From: Lunularia cruciata
Taxonomy: Eukaryota > Streptophyta > Marchantiopsida > Lunulariales > Lunulariaceae
Direction of reading: 5' to 3'
Assembly (NCBI GenBank): GCA_948567375.1
Contig: OX419760.1
Span: 41,602,001-41,666,000 of the forward strand
DNA length: 64,000 nucleotides
The notes beneath the pieces are model-generated. The model saw only the letters and a program-made list of their open reading frames with translations. It was not told where the DNA came from and did no database searches. Positions 11,901 to 23,706 of this stretch are shown here, in pieces (position 1 is the first letter of the stretch; each line of letters opens with the position of its first letter). The position numbers were made by a program, and so were the translations under genes.

Positions 11901-12500
11901 TAGTGTTTGCTATGGCATGAGAGAGTGGATACTTGGCTCGGAGGGAGCGTTTGTATGCTTTGCAGACGACAAGTGTCAAGGCAGACTTATTCTTGGTCCG
12001 AGATGATCAGGTGACAATAGCGGATGTCGTGGTCACAGACCCTACGCGGGATACAGTTTTGGAGGGAGTGATTACCCATCCCCATGGATGGGCGGCTAGC
12101 GTAGCAGCAGGTCGCAAGGTCTCCAAGTATAAGGGCATGTAGCGAGGTCACCTCTTTGTTCCTCTAGCATTGGAGTTATATGGAGCGATAGACACGGCAT
12201 TTGACACATTTGTCAGGGAGTGCGCGAGAGCTTATCATGTTAGGCGATAGGGGGTACCACTTTCTTACAATTGGAGCATCCGAAGAAACATCATTAGGTG
12301 ATGTTTCTTCGGATGCTCCAATTGTATGTAGACCGTACGACTTGCATAGCTCGGATATCTTAGGTGTGGTAGGGCAGATTTCTCATACCGACTCTATTGG
12401 GGCCTAGCCCCATGTTACCTTTTTTGTCTCTCCCTTGTACGGCTTGATGGGGTCTTCCCCTCCTTCATTTTTCCTACTTGGTCGCCTTTTTCACTTTACT
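8911..12500 (+). mobile_element. RLE-type non-LTR retrotransposon copy B, near full length, with target duplication
   Basis: The copy runs from about 8922 to 12,489 and is flanked by an exact 11-bp duplication TTCACTTTACT (8911-8921 and 12,490-12,500). Its leader matches that of copy D (GAGAGTGTGGAGACGAGAG near 8950). The coding part starts at the conserved ATG near 9400 with the CPVCHRRF finger, but is broken by a deletion near 9720, by frameshifts and by stops (for example CTATAGGTGG in place of CTACAGGTGG in RT motif A at about 10,524). RT motif C (LADDTH) remains at about 10,818. The CCHC and RLE regions remain at about 11,800-12,130. Near the 3' end part of the sequence is replaced by a perfect palindrome at 12,266-12,326. 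Confidence 0.9.
12266..12326. repeat. Perfect 27-bp palindrome with 7-nt loop inside copy B
   Basis: The left arm 12,266-12,292 is the exact reverse complement of the right arm 12,300-12,326, with loop ATTAGGT. The right arm is the normal element sequence (GATGTTTCTTCGGATGCTCC, as in copy D). The left arm replaces roughly 110 bp of coding sequence present in copy D. This looks like a template-switch (snap-back) event. Confidence 0.85.
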
Positions 12501-15500
12501 GTTCGAATTGCGGTTCAGAATTTGATATGCTGTTATTCTGTCGACGTAAACGAATATCGAAAGCAGAATCTCAGCCAAATATAACAAATATTGAAAGCAG
12601 AATCTCCGTCAAATGTAACAAAATTGGTCTGTCATACCAAGAACTGTGGAATAAACCAATCATAACCCAAGTGAAAGTGGATGACATCATCTCCTAAGCC
12701 CTTCGGATCCGGCGGAGTAGGCAGGTGCAAGTGCTCCATGGTCAAATCATGGACAATCTCTCAACTCAACTGCGAGCAAAGAGGAAGCAACACGTAGGAG
12801 GTAGAGCCCGTTCAAGGATCATGAATGGACTTCGAAAGGCAGGCTGCGAGAACTTGGAGTAGAAGAAAGGTGTGCGAAGAGTCGCAGCAAAGGTAGGGAT
12901 AAAACAGCAGGGTTTCTCAGAAGATAGTACCTTCGCACAACTTTGAGAACATCACTGTCCACCTCATATGTTATGAGGGTATGATATTTAAATTCTAATG
13001 CGTATTGGCTCCTGAAACATCTTGTTTGATATGTGTAGATATTTTGTGGATACATATACTCACCAGTAGTTGATTTGTACATTTTTCACGGAACATCACC
13101 GATTTGTTCTGTGGAATCCATTTTAGTCCATTGAACGGCCCCTAAGGATTAGATTATCCATTCTTGATCCTTTAGGAGTTGCCAGTGATCTAATAAGTCG
13201 TACACTTAGGTCTTTCTCATCTCCCTTTCTGTTAAAGATCGCATCTAAGTTTCGATGTTATGATATCTACTTGCGAGATGGTTCTGTTTATTCTGAACTT
13301 ATACTGATCAAAGTTGAGTTTAAACTAGAAACATTCAAACCACCTCACATCCGTTGCACATAGACGAGAGAACCATATCCAATCGAAGGACAACCAGTCC
13401 CATCCTCCATTGGACTTGCGCCGCTCTTCTGAGCGTCTTATGTTGTACAGAGTGGGGTCCAACATACTTGTATTTCAAGACGAGCTGACGCTGTCAAATT
13501 ATCATAGTTTATAGGATGTGATTGGTCTTCTTCAAATCTCAGATCACCTGTGCTTTTACGTGTAGTATAGTTGGGTGCTTGAATACAACGTTTCTACCAG
13601 TGGGGGAAAACACGAGAATGACGATCACACCGTTCTATAGGCCGTTATATACATATTGCTAAACCTATTACGTGTCTCCTAGGAGCCTCTTCAAGGCCCT
13701 CGTGGGGATTCAAAATAGGTATTCAACTATGGTTGATAAGGCCAAGGGCTTATCTACCCAATAAAGTGGGCTGGGCTTCATCAACTATTCAAGTCTTCGC
13801 TTCTTACTTAATAGAGGTGTGAAAAGCATGAAACATCTGAACACGAACGAAGGCATCACAAATATTACGGGCATGCGTGGAACATCTCTGCGCATAAGCA
13901 TTCGTAAAGCTGTAAAGCACATGCGTTGAAAATCACAATCAATTCAATTCAATTCACATGCGTTCAACGGTTTGAGGTGCTTCCCTTCGACTGTGACGGT
14001 GTGGTTCTACCGCCTCCTACGAAAGAGCGAAAGTAGAAGAAATGACCAAATTGACTAAACGACAAAACATGACGGGAAGAACCGCATATCAGCGACAAGA
14101 GTAGAAGTTTGATCTGTGACCAAGCGTGTCATGAGCGGCTACGAATCCACATGAGCTCAACCCAGCCTTCGGAAAGAAATTTCCTCAACCCGTGAGGAGG
14201 AGTACCGGTAACTGCAAAGGTCTAGCCGGTTTCAGAGCCTGATACCTGGAATATTCGATTGTTTAAACCACAGGCCATTTCCGCACACTGAGATTTACCT
14301 TCCTGTCCCGTTACTTCAAGTCCTCGGCCGGTTACCCAAGTGGCTTGGTGGGCCAGTTCGGCAAAAGACAACGGTGGCTCTCCTGCTTTCTTCGCCACTG
14401 GCTTCCAGTAGCTCGTATGTCTAACGTGTCAACGTCAAGCCTTGTATTGCCATAAGGGAGAATCTCCAACGCTCGGGGCCAACGCCGCAACTCTCTTTAT
14501 GAGGTTTCATTGAGTTTACTACTCACTCTTAGTTTCATATTCTGCGTTCCTCCATATTATATAATATAGAGTCGCATTGAAGTGTTGGAATAGTTCTTCT
14601 CTCAAAATGGAAAATGAAGGCGAACCAATCTCGATTTCCCAACTGTATGCAGGGCAAGACGTGGGAGAAATGTTGGCAAAATATTTGTATATTTGTACTT
14701 ATTATAGACGAGAAACGAATTGGTTGGCAAAGAGTCGACTATAGTAGTCAAACTCGTCTGTTATGGATGGCAAGTGGAGTGAGCGCATAGTGTAGGTTCT
14801 AATGAATGTACTTTGGTTATTTTAAGTAAGATTCACCTGCTGGAAGTAATATGGTAATAACATTCAAAAGCATACAGTATTGACATTGTCCTAAATAATA
14901 CCACTGTGGGTATCCTAAGAGAGTAAAGAAGGCACGCTATTTTACAACTTCCAGAGCAACATAATGTTATGGTATCATTAGAAAGTCTTCTTGAAAGACA
15001 AAGCAAGTATGGAACACGTTCTCGGTGGTAGCCAAGTCCCACAAAGTCAGAGATAGAGTTCACTTATACAGTGGTTCATGTGAAAAGTTTTGTTTGCTGT
15101 GGTGTAAAAGCTCGCCAGGATCGAAAATATGTTCTCACCTCCATATGAGGAATTGTTTGAAGACGTCTTACGTCTTGAAGAAGGGTTTACTTTAGGTTCT
15201 CAATTAGTTAGTGATACCATAAATTACCTCAATTAGTCTGATACCACAGTTGTATAAAGTCTTCTGTTGCTTGTGAGATCCATCCTTCGTAGTGATCGAG
15301 CATAGCCTTCATTTTTTTAATCTACTATGCTGATACGCAGATCTTCTAACACGCACTTCAATCTCTATGTTTCTAAAGTTCGAGGTGAGTCAGGATGTAA
15401 AAGCTATGTCGTATGCAACATACTTGATTTCATGAGGTAAAGTGAACATGGAATACGTCTGGATCCGCCCATACTTCATCAACACAAATAAGACGTATAG

Positions 15501-16100
15501 GATAGGGGAATCCAGGTTTTTGTCCTTTGATGTTATAATTGATTTTCTGGATTTCCTAGTATTTTTCTATGGTTGATATGACAACCAAAGGGATATTATC
15601 GCTGAATTATGGACAATCATCCAACTCAAACCCTGAAGGAGGTAATCTAAGAAGACAAAGGTGACTTAGTGGAGTTAGAAGACGGTAACATCGATATACT
15701 GTACTGAAGAAGGAGAAGGCGACCGCGACTGCAAGGGGTAAAATGACTGGTAGAAAGTGAAATGACAATGCACCAGTCAGTTGCGAGATTCTACTGCGTG
15801 GAACAAGCCGCCGTGATGGTGGAAGACTGGGGGAACGGACTGCCAAACTGGGGACGACGACACATAGGCGAAGCCGGGCAGCCAATGGGAGCGCACGGTT
15901 GGAAGAGTTTATGTGGTGAGGGGCCTCGATAAGAGATTTCTGTCAGACAGACTATGAGGTGGTCGGGTTACCGGTAACGAGGTTTACTTAACTGTGTGGC
16001 ATGGTTTACGGTGTGAACGGACCACGCCAGTCACACAAGAAGAGGTCTGTGGTCGGTAGCAGTAGTAGAAGGGGACTGGAGCGCTTCCGGAACTTCTCCT
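12501..16100. other. Intergenic sequence upstream of the FAD6-type gene
   Basis: No reading frame of recognisable family is present. A short direct repeat (ATATYGAAAGCAGAATCTC, two copies, about 12,554-12,610) lies close to the end of copy B. The last few hundred bases before 16,100 are richer in GC and probably contain the promoter of the downstream gene, but I cannot point to a convincing TATA box. Confidence 0.4.
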
Positions 16101-16781
16101 TCTTCCTCTCCCCCTGCTGGTGGTGGTGCAGCTTCTGCACTGCTCCGCTCCGCTCCACTGCGGATTCGGTTCTCTGCGGTTCAGCGCAGCGGTGGTGGTC
16201 GTCTTGTCCACTCCTATCCATTCGAGGTGAGTGAGCAGGTGGAATCGGTTGTGAATTGCCAGTTCTTCTTGTATACTTCAGTTTCAGAGAAATCAGGCAT
16301 TTGTGGTGGAAGCTGTTCATTTTGGCATCCAGCCGTTGTAAGTGAATCGAGCATCTCGAGTATTCTCTCAGGGCTGGAGACTACCGAGCTTGTCGGTAGT
16401 TTTCCCTCGTGTTGTGCATTTATGTGTATGTGTTGGTTATGTGGTCTATCTCATTGGCGGTGGAAATATACAATTGAGTCTTAAGGTGTTTCGGAACACC
16501 GATTGTGCAGCTTGGCGTTACAGCTTTTCTTAGTTGTGTCGTCGTAGGAATGGAGCTATGGTGCCTCCATTTTTTAGGTTGAAAAGTACCCATACTACAA
16601 CCACATTCACGATTCCTTAACGTTCTCTTGAGTGACGAATCCTTGAATGTACTCGATAAACGTCCAGCTCTTCATGTTCTCTGGTCTTTGATCTCTGTCC
16701 ACCTTTCTTTCGCTCATCGCTTTTAAGTTTTGCAGGTTTGCATTTTTGCAGGAGGATTTTGCAGGGGATTGAAGTCGCATA
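16101..16781 (+). other. 5' UTR exon and 5' UTR intron of the FAD6-type gene
   Basis: A GC-rich, CT-repeat leader ends at 16,225 with a good donor (TTCGAG then GTGAGTGAG). Candidate acceptors TTTGCAG lie at about 16,736, 16,751 and 16,763, just before the first coding ATG at 16,782. A leader intron is inferred from these sites and from the lack of an upstream coding exon. The transcription start is not determined; 16,101 is only a nominal left edge. Confidence 0.5.
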
Positions 16782-19700
16782 ATGCAGGGCACCATGGCCG
16801 CCACAGTCTGCGGCTATCAAGTGGCCTTGCCGAAAGCCTCTATCAATTGTGGTATTCAGTCTAAGGTAAGAGACCTTGAAGATGACCGGCGGATAAGAGC
16901 CCTTTGCCGCATTAGAATGTATTCTGACAACCAGGGCTTTTTGTGCGTCCATGTTTGAATTGTTGTTGCTGTCTGCATTTTTGGTCGTGTTTTCCACGGA
17001 GTGAGCTAAAGTGAGCTTATGTATGCGTACTGTATTGACAATGAGTGCCGGTCGCCCTTAAAACAAGTAGGTAGCGTTCGCTGCTGTTGCGTCGGTAGCA
17101 CTCGTGGTACCTATTACTAGGTCTATTCTTCTCCGTAGGTGGCTTCTGACCGTTTCTCTTTTTCTCGCAGGCCAATTCGAAGAGGCTGGCCAGTCAGTTC
17201 ACCTGTTTGAAAGTTTCAGCAAGAAGGGCAGCAGGTGAGTGTTCCTCTGTTCAGAGCGTTAGAGCAGGTCATTGGTTGCTCTGTGTATGGTTGTTTATCT
17301 TGGCTTGTAGTACTTCGCTGAGATTTCTCCTAGGAGGCGTCGTTGAATTGAATTCTTGTACCTGATGAGAAATCGTCATTAACGACTGGTGTGCGTATTT
17401 CCAGGTCTATCGGGATCGTCTTTTGGTGGTTTGGCTCTAGCCACTAACCAATCCAGAGTATGCTTCTAAACCATGTGTTACCTTCACACATTGTAGCTTC
17501 TCGCTAATGTTCGCTGTCTCGTACCATACTCTGGAACTGAATCGCGCGATGTTGATTCTTTGAATTGTTTCTGATCATGCATGTGGAATTTGTTCTTCAG
17601 TTTGATCCACTGCAGTCGAAACGAAGAAACTCAGCGATATATGCTATCGCTGCCCCCGTTGCTCCATTCGCCTTGGAGGACCCGGAAGTTCGGGCTCATC
17701 TTGCTGAAGAGTACGGGTTTCAGCAGATTGGAGAGCCTGTTCCGTCAAACGTGACACTGAAGAACGTCATTGATTCCCTCCCAGAAGAGGTGAACTGCCA
17801 ATTTTATGAGGGTTTTTCTTGGGGCTGTCGTTCAAAATTTCCCTCTGATGTAATTGCTATTGGAGTTGGTGAGCTGGTGCTCTGTCGACCGTCAAAGTGT
17901 TGAGATCTTGCATTTTGGTTTCTTGTGCAGGTCTTTGAAATTGATAACTTTAAGGCATGGAGAACTGTTGTTATCACCGTCGTGTCCTACTCTCTGGGTT
18001 TGTTCTTGATATCCAAGGCTCCATGGTACTTGCTTCCTCTAGCGTGGGCTTTCGCAGGAACAGCTGCTACCGGGGTGAGTTGCATGAACCGTTTCTGTTA
18101 TTGCTCCCAGTTTGTCAAAGGAAATCTCAGTTTTGAAATACGTTAAAGTTTTTACTAGCGACTCTTTGAGTACAAAATGACCATTCTTGAAATGATAACT
18201 CCGAATAATTCGATGCGTTACTGACCTTGTTAATATCTGCCTTCAGCTATTTGTGATCGGGCACGACTGCGCTCACAAATCTTTTTCAAAGAACAAATTG
18301 GTGGAAGATATTGTTGGAACAATCGCTTTTGCACCTCTCATCTACCCTTATGAGCCATGGAGATTCAAGCACGACCGACACCACGCCAAGACCAACATGT
18401 AACGATCTTCCGTTTCACAGCATCTGAACTGGTGGTGGCCGTTGTTTGTAGTTCTGTACTATGCTTAAAGGATTTGGTGTAATATTTTGGGTGCATTCCG
18501 GAATTTTACATGTCTGACGTCTGATGATTTCTTTGCGCAGGCTCGTTGAGGATACAGCCTGGCACCCAGTTGTGCGCAGTGATTGGGAGAACTACCCAAA
18601 GGGACTGAAAGCTTTTATGGAGTGGGGAATGGGGCCCTTGAGACCTTGGGCTTCTATTGGTCACTGGTGTGTACATCTTCTCACTGAGAAAAATTACCCG
18701 AGAGTTCGATTGAAGATTGTCTGCTAACTAGTGTTCATAGCTGAAAACTTCATATTTTTGAAGATGTAAAACCTGCGTTGTTTCTGGTGAAATGTCGGAC
18801 TGTTAGGCTAAGGAGGTTTATTTTAACATCTTGTATGTCTTTCTCCAGGCTTCTTTGGCATTTTGACTTGAAAAAGTACAGGCCCAGTGAGCAAAATCGC
18901 GTCAAAATTAGTCTTGCAGCTGTTTATGGTTTCATGGCTGTTGTATGGCCGTTGATCATATGGAAGTTCGGAGTAGTAGGTTGGGTGAACTATTGGTTGA
19001 TGCCCTGGCTCGGATACCACTTCTGGGTAAGTTGTTGATTATCTGGTTCCAATTTTTAGGTAGATAAAATGTTCCAGCAGTTGATGTCATGCCCTTCCAG
19101 GTTCCGCTGAAAGACTTAGGAGTTTAGTTCCAGTCTCTTTTTCTCTGGCTAATCTTAACGTTTCGGATATATTTCAGATGAGTACATTTACCATGGTTCA
19201 CCATACCGCCCCCCACATCCCATTCAAGGATTCGAAGGATTGGAACTCAGCTGCTGCTCAATTGGGAGGAACTGTTCACTGTGACTACCCGAAGTGGTAA
19301 GAGAAAAGTGCTTCATTTGTATATGTAGGATGATGATGGGCGATTTGCAATTCCAGGACTTTAGGATCTATAATGGGCAATCCATGTTTATTTCAATGGT
19401 GCTTTACTCAATGCCGCGCGTGTTGGCCTACTGATAATACATTTGGTGTTTCTCCAGGATCGAAGTTTTGTGCCATGACATTAGTGTACACATTCCGCAC
19501 CACATCTCACAGAAGATTCCCAGCTATAACCTCCGAATGGCTTATGACTCTATTCAAGAAAACTGGGGAAAGGTGGAACCCCTCGCCCTTACATCTGTAC
19601 TTTGCAATTTTTTATCTTTGTCTGCGGAATAACTGTAGACCTGGCATACCTAGGATAAATGTGGCGGATGTTTTGACATCAATAGCAGGCTGTCGAATAA

Positions 19701-19914
19701 ATTTACCGTGCTAAGATCTGACTGTCACGTCACCTTTATCGTAATTTCACAGCATGTGAACAAGGCGTCTTGGAACTGGAGACTTATGAAGACTATTATG
19801 ACCCAGTGTCATATTTACGACGAGGAGAAAAATTACGTTCCTTTTGATGAAGGTTTGGAGGAGGAATCTAAAGTCCTAGGGCCCTTGAGAAAGGTTATGC
19901 CTAACACAGCGTAG
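16782..19914 (+). CDS. FAD6: Chloroplast omega-6 (delta-12) fatty acid desaturase, FAD6-type, 11 coding exons
   Basis: Membrane di-iron desaturase that converts 16:1/18:1 acyl chains on plastid glycerolipids to dienoic chains. My exon model: 16782-16865, 17171-17234, 17405-17457, 17616-17789, 17931-18074, 18247-18398, 18541-18666, 18849-19026, 19178-19296, 19458-19572, 19753-19914. All introns are GT-AG and phases agree, giving 456 residues, close to the usual length of about 440-450. The three histidine boxes are present: HDCAH (residues 179-183), HDRHH (215-219) and HIPHH (376-380). Hydrophobic segments fit the two membrane hairpins. The first about 70 residues are Ser/Ala/Lys-rich, as in a transit peptide, and the end ([17 protein letters not shown]) is FAD6-like. 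A second in-frame ATG at 16,794 has the stronger context. Exon 4 of the model could instead start at 17,601, adding FDPLQ. Confidence 0.95.
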
Positions 19915-20730
19915 AGAATGAAAATGTGCCCAACGTCCCCCGTAAGCAGTGCGGGACTGTTTTTACCCTATGGTTTGAAGGACCCTCCTGGAGGGTTAGC
20001 AATCCTTTGGCATTGGCTGCAATTCATCCGGCCTCTGTGCTCAAGTCGAAGATGGAGAAGTAGATCGACAAACTTTATGTTCTCCTCTCAAATTCGTCAT
20101 GTACCCTGTGTCCTTCGCAGAATAGTGTCTATCTCTGAAGTTTGGGTACCATAGGTTGTGGAATGTACCATTAATAGTGTAAAATTAGAGCTTAGTCATG
20201 GAATAGTCTTTCAAGTGTTGGCTTCAACGGGATCTGAACTTGAGGCAGTAAAGATAAGGACTTCATTCTTGCATGACAAATATCCAAGACGTGGAATTGT
20301 ACCTTAAGTTGGATTGAGGCTGGCAAGTGCTATGCGGCATTAAGTTACAGCGTATCTGTGGACGCTATGTGTCATGGATATTCAAACCTATTAGTAACGG
20401 GTATCTTGGAATTATTTTGTAGTCATTGCAGTCGTGTATTATTGAGATAGGGTGGCAAGTTGCTGTTGCTGGTGGAACGCTAACTAGTACGTGTAAAATT
20501 TAGTGTCTGGAGCGACATATCTTTTGATACGGAATTGAAATCTTTGTTTTCGGTGGATTTCGGCCACTATAACTTGCTATTATGAAATCTTGACTTGGAA
20601 ACATCTCTAAAACTGCTCATCATGATCATATATATTAACGTCCTAAACGTCGCCCTATCGGCCGCTCTACCGTGTCTTTTCAATATAGTTTCACGCCTCA
20701 TGAGTCATTGCGCGTGTCTGGCATTATCTG
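19915..20730. other. FAD6 3' UTR and spacer
   Basis: Probable 3' UTR of the desaturase gene followed by spacer DNA. No other gene is seen. Confidence 0.5.
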
Positions 20731-20742
20731 TACAGAGTAAAA

Positions 20743-20795
20743 CCTCCCAATAGTGACATACATCTGTACTGGTTATCGATGTCACTATTGAGAGG
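20743..20795. repeat. Inverted repeat in the presumed left end of the Tigger-like element
   Basis: CCTCCCAATAGTGACAT (20,743-20,759) pairs with ATGTCACTATTGAGAGG (20,779-20,795) with one mismatch and a 19-nt loop. Two facing copies of a terminal-repeat motif so close together suggest a transposase-binding site or a rearranged end. Confidence 0.7.
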
Positions 20796-20831
20796 TTGTC
20801 ACTAACCAGAGGACTTTTAGGACTGCGCAGC

Positions 20832-21395
20832 CTATTTTCCGCATGAGTCTGGATGATCTGGAATGTTTTGGAACTTGGGTGCCTGACCTCCACATCTTTT
20901 TCCCACTCTCGTTATTTATCCGCATGAATCTAGACCGCCTTGAGCATTCTGGAACTTGGGTGATATTTATCCGGTGAATCTAGAAATTTCTCGAGTATTC
21001 TGTAACTTGGGTGCCTGACTTGTGAGCATTATGGATTGTGAGCATTATGGAATGTGTGTGCTATTTATCCGCTCGAGTCTAGAAATTTCTTGAGTAATAT
21101 GGAACTTGGGTGCTTGGCTTGAGTATTATGGAACTTGGTTGCTATTTATCCGCTTGAGTCTAAAAATTTCTTGAGTATTTTGGAACTTGGGTGCTCGACT
21201 TACACCCCTTTTTCCCACTCTTGCTATTTATCTGCATGAGTTTTGACATTCTTGAGCATTCAGGAACTTGGTGCCTGACCTACACACCTTTTTCACACTC
21301 TCGCATTCTATTTGTGTGATTCTCGACGATCTTGAGCATTTTGGAACTTGGGTGCCCGACTCACACACCTTTTTCCCACTTGCGCTATTTTTCCT
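20832..21395 (+). repeat. Minisatellite of about seven units, roughly 50-100 bp each
   Basis: Diverged units share TATTTATCCGCATGAGTCTAG, then TTGAGCATTNTGGAACTTGG and GTGCCTGAC. Full units add CACACCTTTTTCCCACTCTCGC. Units begin at about 20,833, 20,914, 20,963, 21,062, 21,143, 21,225 and 21,307. The array lies between the presumed left terminal repeat and the transposase remnant, so it probably belongs to the element's subterminal region. Confidence 0.8.
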
Positions 21396-23340
21396 TTTGA
21401 GCGTGCGGGGAGTGGTGTTGGGGTTATTGTATTGTTGAATTCAAATTTTATTATCTACAAGCATGCTGGTTAATGCCAAGAAGCGGAGGCGTTTGGACGT
21501 GATGATGAAGTTGGAGGTTATCAATTATCTCAGTCAACTTGGAGCCACCCATGAACAAGGAACATTGCAATTTGTAGTGGCGCGTCTGACCTTGACCAAA
21601 ATCTGGAAAGAGAGAGAACTCATTAGGTAGGTGACATCTGATTAAAATAGAATTGGGTTGAAAAAAGTTTTGACATCAACTTGAGTGCAACTGCTTACCG
21701 ATATGGTGCATCAATGGCATATGCGCATTGAGATTGATGCACCCATGCTGAATGTGACTGGGGAGGTGCTCAAGAATAAGGCTTTATTTTTCAGAGACAA
21801 GATCTTGCAGTACTTTACCTAATGTTTGAACCCATCAGATGCAGTTGCTCTACATGTATTTGTTGCCTCGAACAGATGGCTCGAGAAGTATTTGAAGCGT
21901 GTCTCGACAACTAGCAAGAAGAAGTGTGTAGAACACAACAGCCTCAATCCGATGCAAGTTGAGAAGCGTTTGCATGAAATTTGTGAAATGTTGAATGATG
22001 TCCCTCTTGAATGCATTATCAACATTGATGAGTTAGCTCTATAGCATCGCACCACATCATCAAGATCATTCTGCACAGTCAATACGGATGGTCGTGGTGT
22101 CAAGCACGGCAAAGAACAAATCATAGTGAGTCTCGGAGTTAGCGCTTCAAGCAAGAAGTTTTGCACTCAGGTTATTACGAAGAGTGCACGTCCACGCGCT
22201 TTGAAGAATATTCCTCATATAAGTAAGGCGGTTGGTATTATTTATGACCACCAAGCCAAGGCTTGGCAAGACACGTCCTCATATATGCGCTTGCTGCACA
22301 CATACAACAAAATTGCCAAGCAATGCAACATCTTCTATATCCTCCATGATAACTATTCATCACATGTTTATGCAGCTAAATTTTTTGATCCAATGGGCTC
22401 ACAAGAAACACTCTTGAAGTATCAAAACCTATGCATCATTTTCTTCCCACCTAATGCCACTAGCGATTGTGAACTTCTTGATCAAGGTGTCATTTGCTCT
22501 TTCAAAGCATGCTTTCGCCGTACCCAATTGAACCATCTTCTTTTTGAGTACAAAATCTGGCAAACTAGTGAACGTGCACTCGCTTCTCAGCTTCCGATCA
22601 ACAACCATACGCACTTGCGCAACGTGCTTAGTTGGGTCAAATCAGCATCAGGCGATCAAAAAGAACACTATTCGAGGGTGTTTTGTTAGAGCAAATTGTC
22701 TCCCTGTTGTTACAAAAGTCATTGCCAACCAGTATATTGATCACTCTACACCTAGCTCTAATCAAGCTGTCGATGATTTAGTGATAATACTGAGAGAAAT
22801 TTGACTGGAGGAATCTTTCTCGGCATCATTGGGTCTTGATGACAAAAGTTTTGAACAGGTTGTTGAAGAACTCATTGTAATAGATGCACTTGATGCTATT
22901 GGTGATGATGAGGTTGACGACGATAACATTGTCCAGTCTGTTCTTGAACAATACAACCTAATGCAGAATTCTAGAAATATTGATGACGATGACGATGACG
23001 ATGACGTTGAGGAGATCCCACCTTTGATAAGCGTTGAGCAAGCAAATCAGGCCATCACAGATTTAATCAACTTTCTCTCTCAAATCATTGCTTTCTCCAG
23101 AACTTCAAAGCAACTTGCTTTCCAACCTTCAAAAAGCTCGTATGCCGTTGATTCATCAACAGAAGTCCCCCTCCCCCTCCCAAAACATCAACTTCCCCTA
23201 TTTCACAAACTCTCGTCCAACCTCGGCTGTTGGAACATTAAAAAATCCTCTATCTCCTCATCACTCTCCATCTGTGCCAATGTAACGGGAGTCTTCAAAG
23301 GTAGCAGCTCCTCTACATCGACTGCTCCCCACTTTCCAGT

Positions 23341-23600
23341 TTAGTTAGTAGGATCAGGATAGAATGTCTTAACAACCTGCACAATTCCGCAAACCTCCTT
23401 GAGCTTTCCAGTATGATAGAAGAAGTATAAATCACCCTCGACCATGTTCCTCATCGCCTTTTGAGCCTGGTGATTCCTCACTCCATCCCAAACGGAGAGA
23501 CCTTTGTTGGCCGTGTGATTCTCCCGTGACCAGCAGTCTGGCTCCGTCTTCAACAACCAATTGTTCCCCTCCTCTCGTTTGCAAATTGTTCCCGAGCACA
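23341..23600 (-). pseudogene. EVE-domain (THYN1-like) exon fragment
   Basis: On the minus strand this encodes about 77 residues typical of the EVE (PUA-like) domain of thymocyte nuclear protein 1: NNWLLKTEPDCWS, VWDGVRNHQAQKAM, GDLYFFYHTGKLKEVCGIVQ and VVKTFYPDPTN, followed by a stop. EVE domains bind modified nucleic-acid bases. The family continues for about 70 more residues after the YPDPT region, which is missing here, so this is a fragment. It directly abuts the last codon of the Tigger-like frame. A short plus-strand stretch at about 23,600-23,645 (KVDVKSM, PPLPLERTE) weakly recalls the next part of an EVE domain in opposite orientation, which would mean an internal inversion; that is speculative. 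Confidence 0.75.
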
Positions 23601-23706
23601 AAAGTGGATGTGAAGTCGATGCTCGCTGGCAATGGCCCTCCTCTGCCGCTTGAGCGGACGGAAATATGTTCTTATATAAATATAAATAAATCAATATATT
23701 ATCCAA

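Larger units (their letters stand above)
20731..23344 (+). pseudogene. pogo/Tigger-like DNA transposon, decayed transposase
   Basis: From about 21,462 the + strand encodes, with several stops and frameshifts, a CENP-B/Tigger-type protein. The order is a helix-turn-helix start (NAKKRRRLDVMMKLEVINYL), a second DNA-binding part (MRIEIDAPMLNVTG, KALFFRDKI), and a DDE domain with the first Asp in CIINIDE (about 22,015), the second in ILHDNYSSHV (about 22,345) and the third in ELLDQGVICSFKA (about 22,480). An acidic tail (poly-Asp at about 22,985-23,005, then VEEIPPLISVEQA) follows, as in many Tigger proteins. The left end TACAGAGTAAAACCTCCCAATAG (from 20,731) is like a Tigger inverted repeat next to a TA. 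I found no matching right end. The copy cannot encode an active enzyme. Confidence 0.8.

Noticed and set aside
16001-16320. Overlapping open frames on both strands before FAD6
   Set aside because: They are GC- and repeat-biased, lack homology, and coincide with the predicted 5' UTR exon and intron.
20705-20893. Minus-strand 62-codon frame over the Tigger left end
   Set aside because: It lies over terminal repeat and minisatellite sequence and has no protein-like features.
20832-21395. CRISPR-like regularly spaced repeat
   Set aside because: Units are diverged tandem repeats of unequal length without unique spacers, in a eukaryotic transposon.
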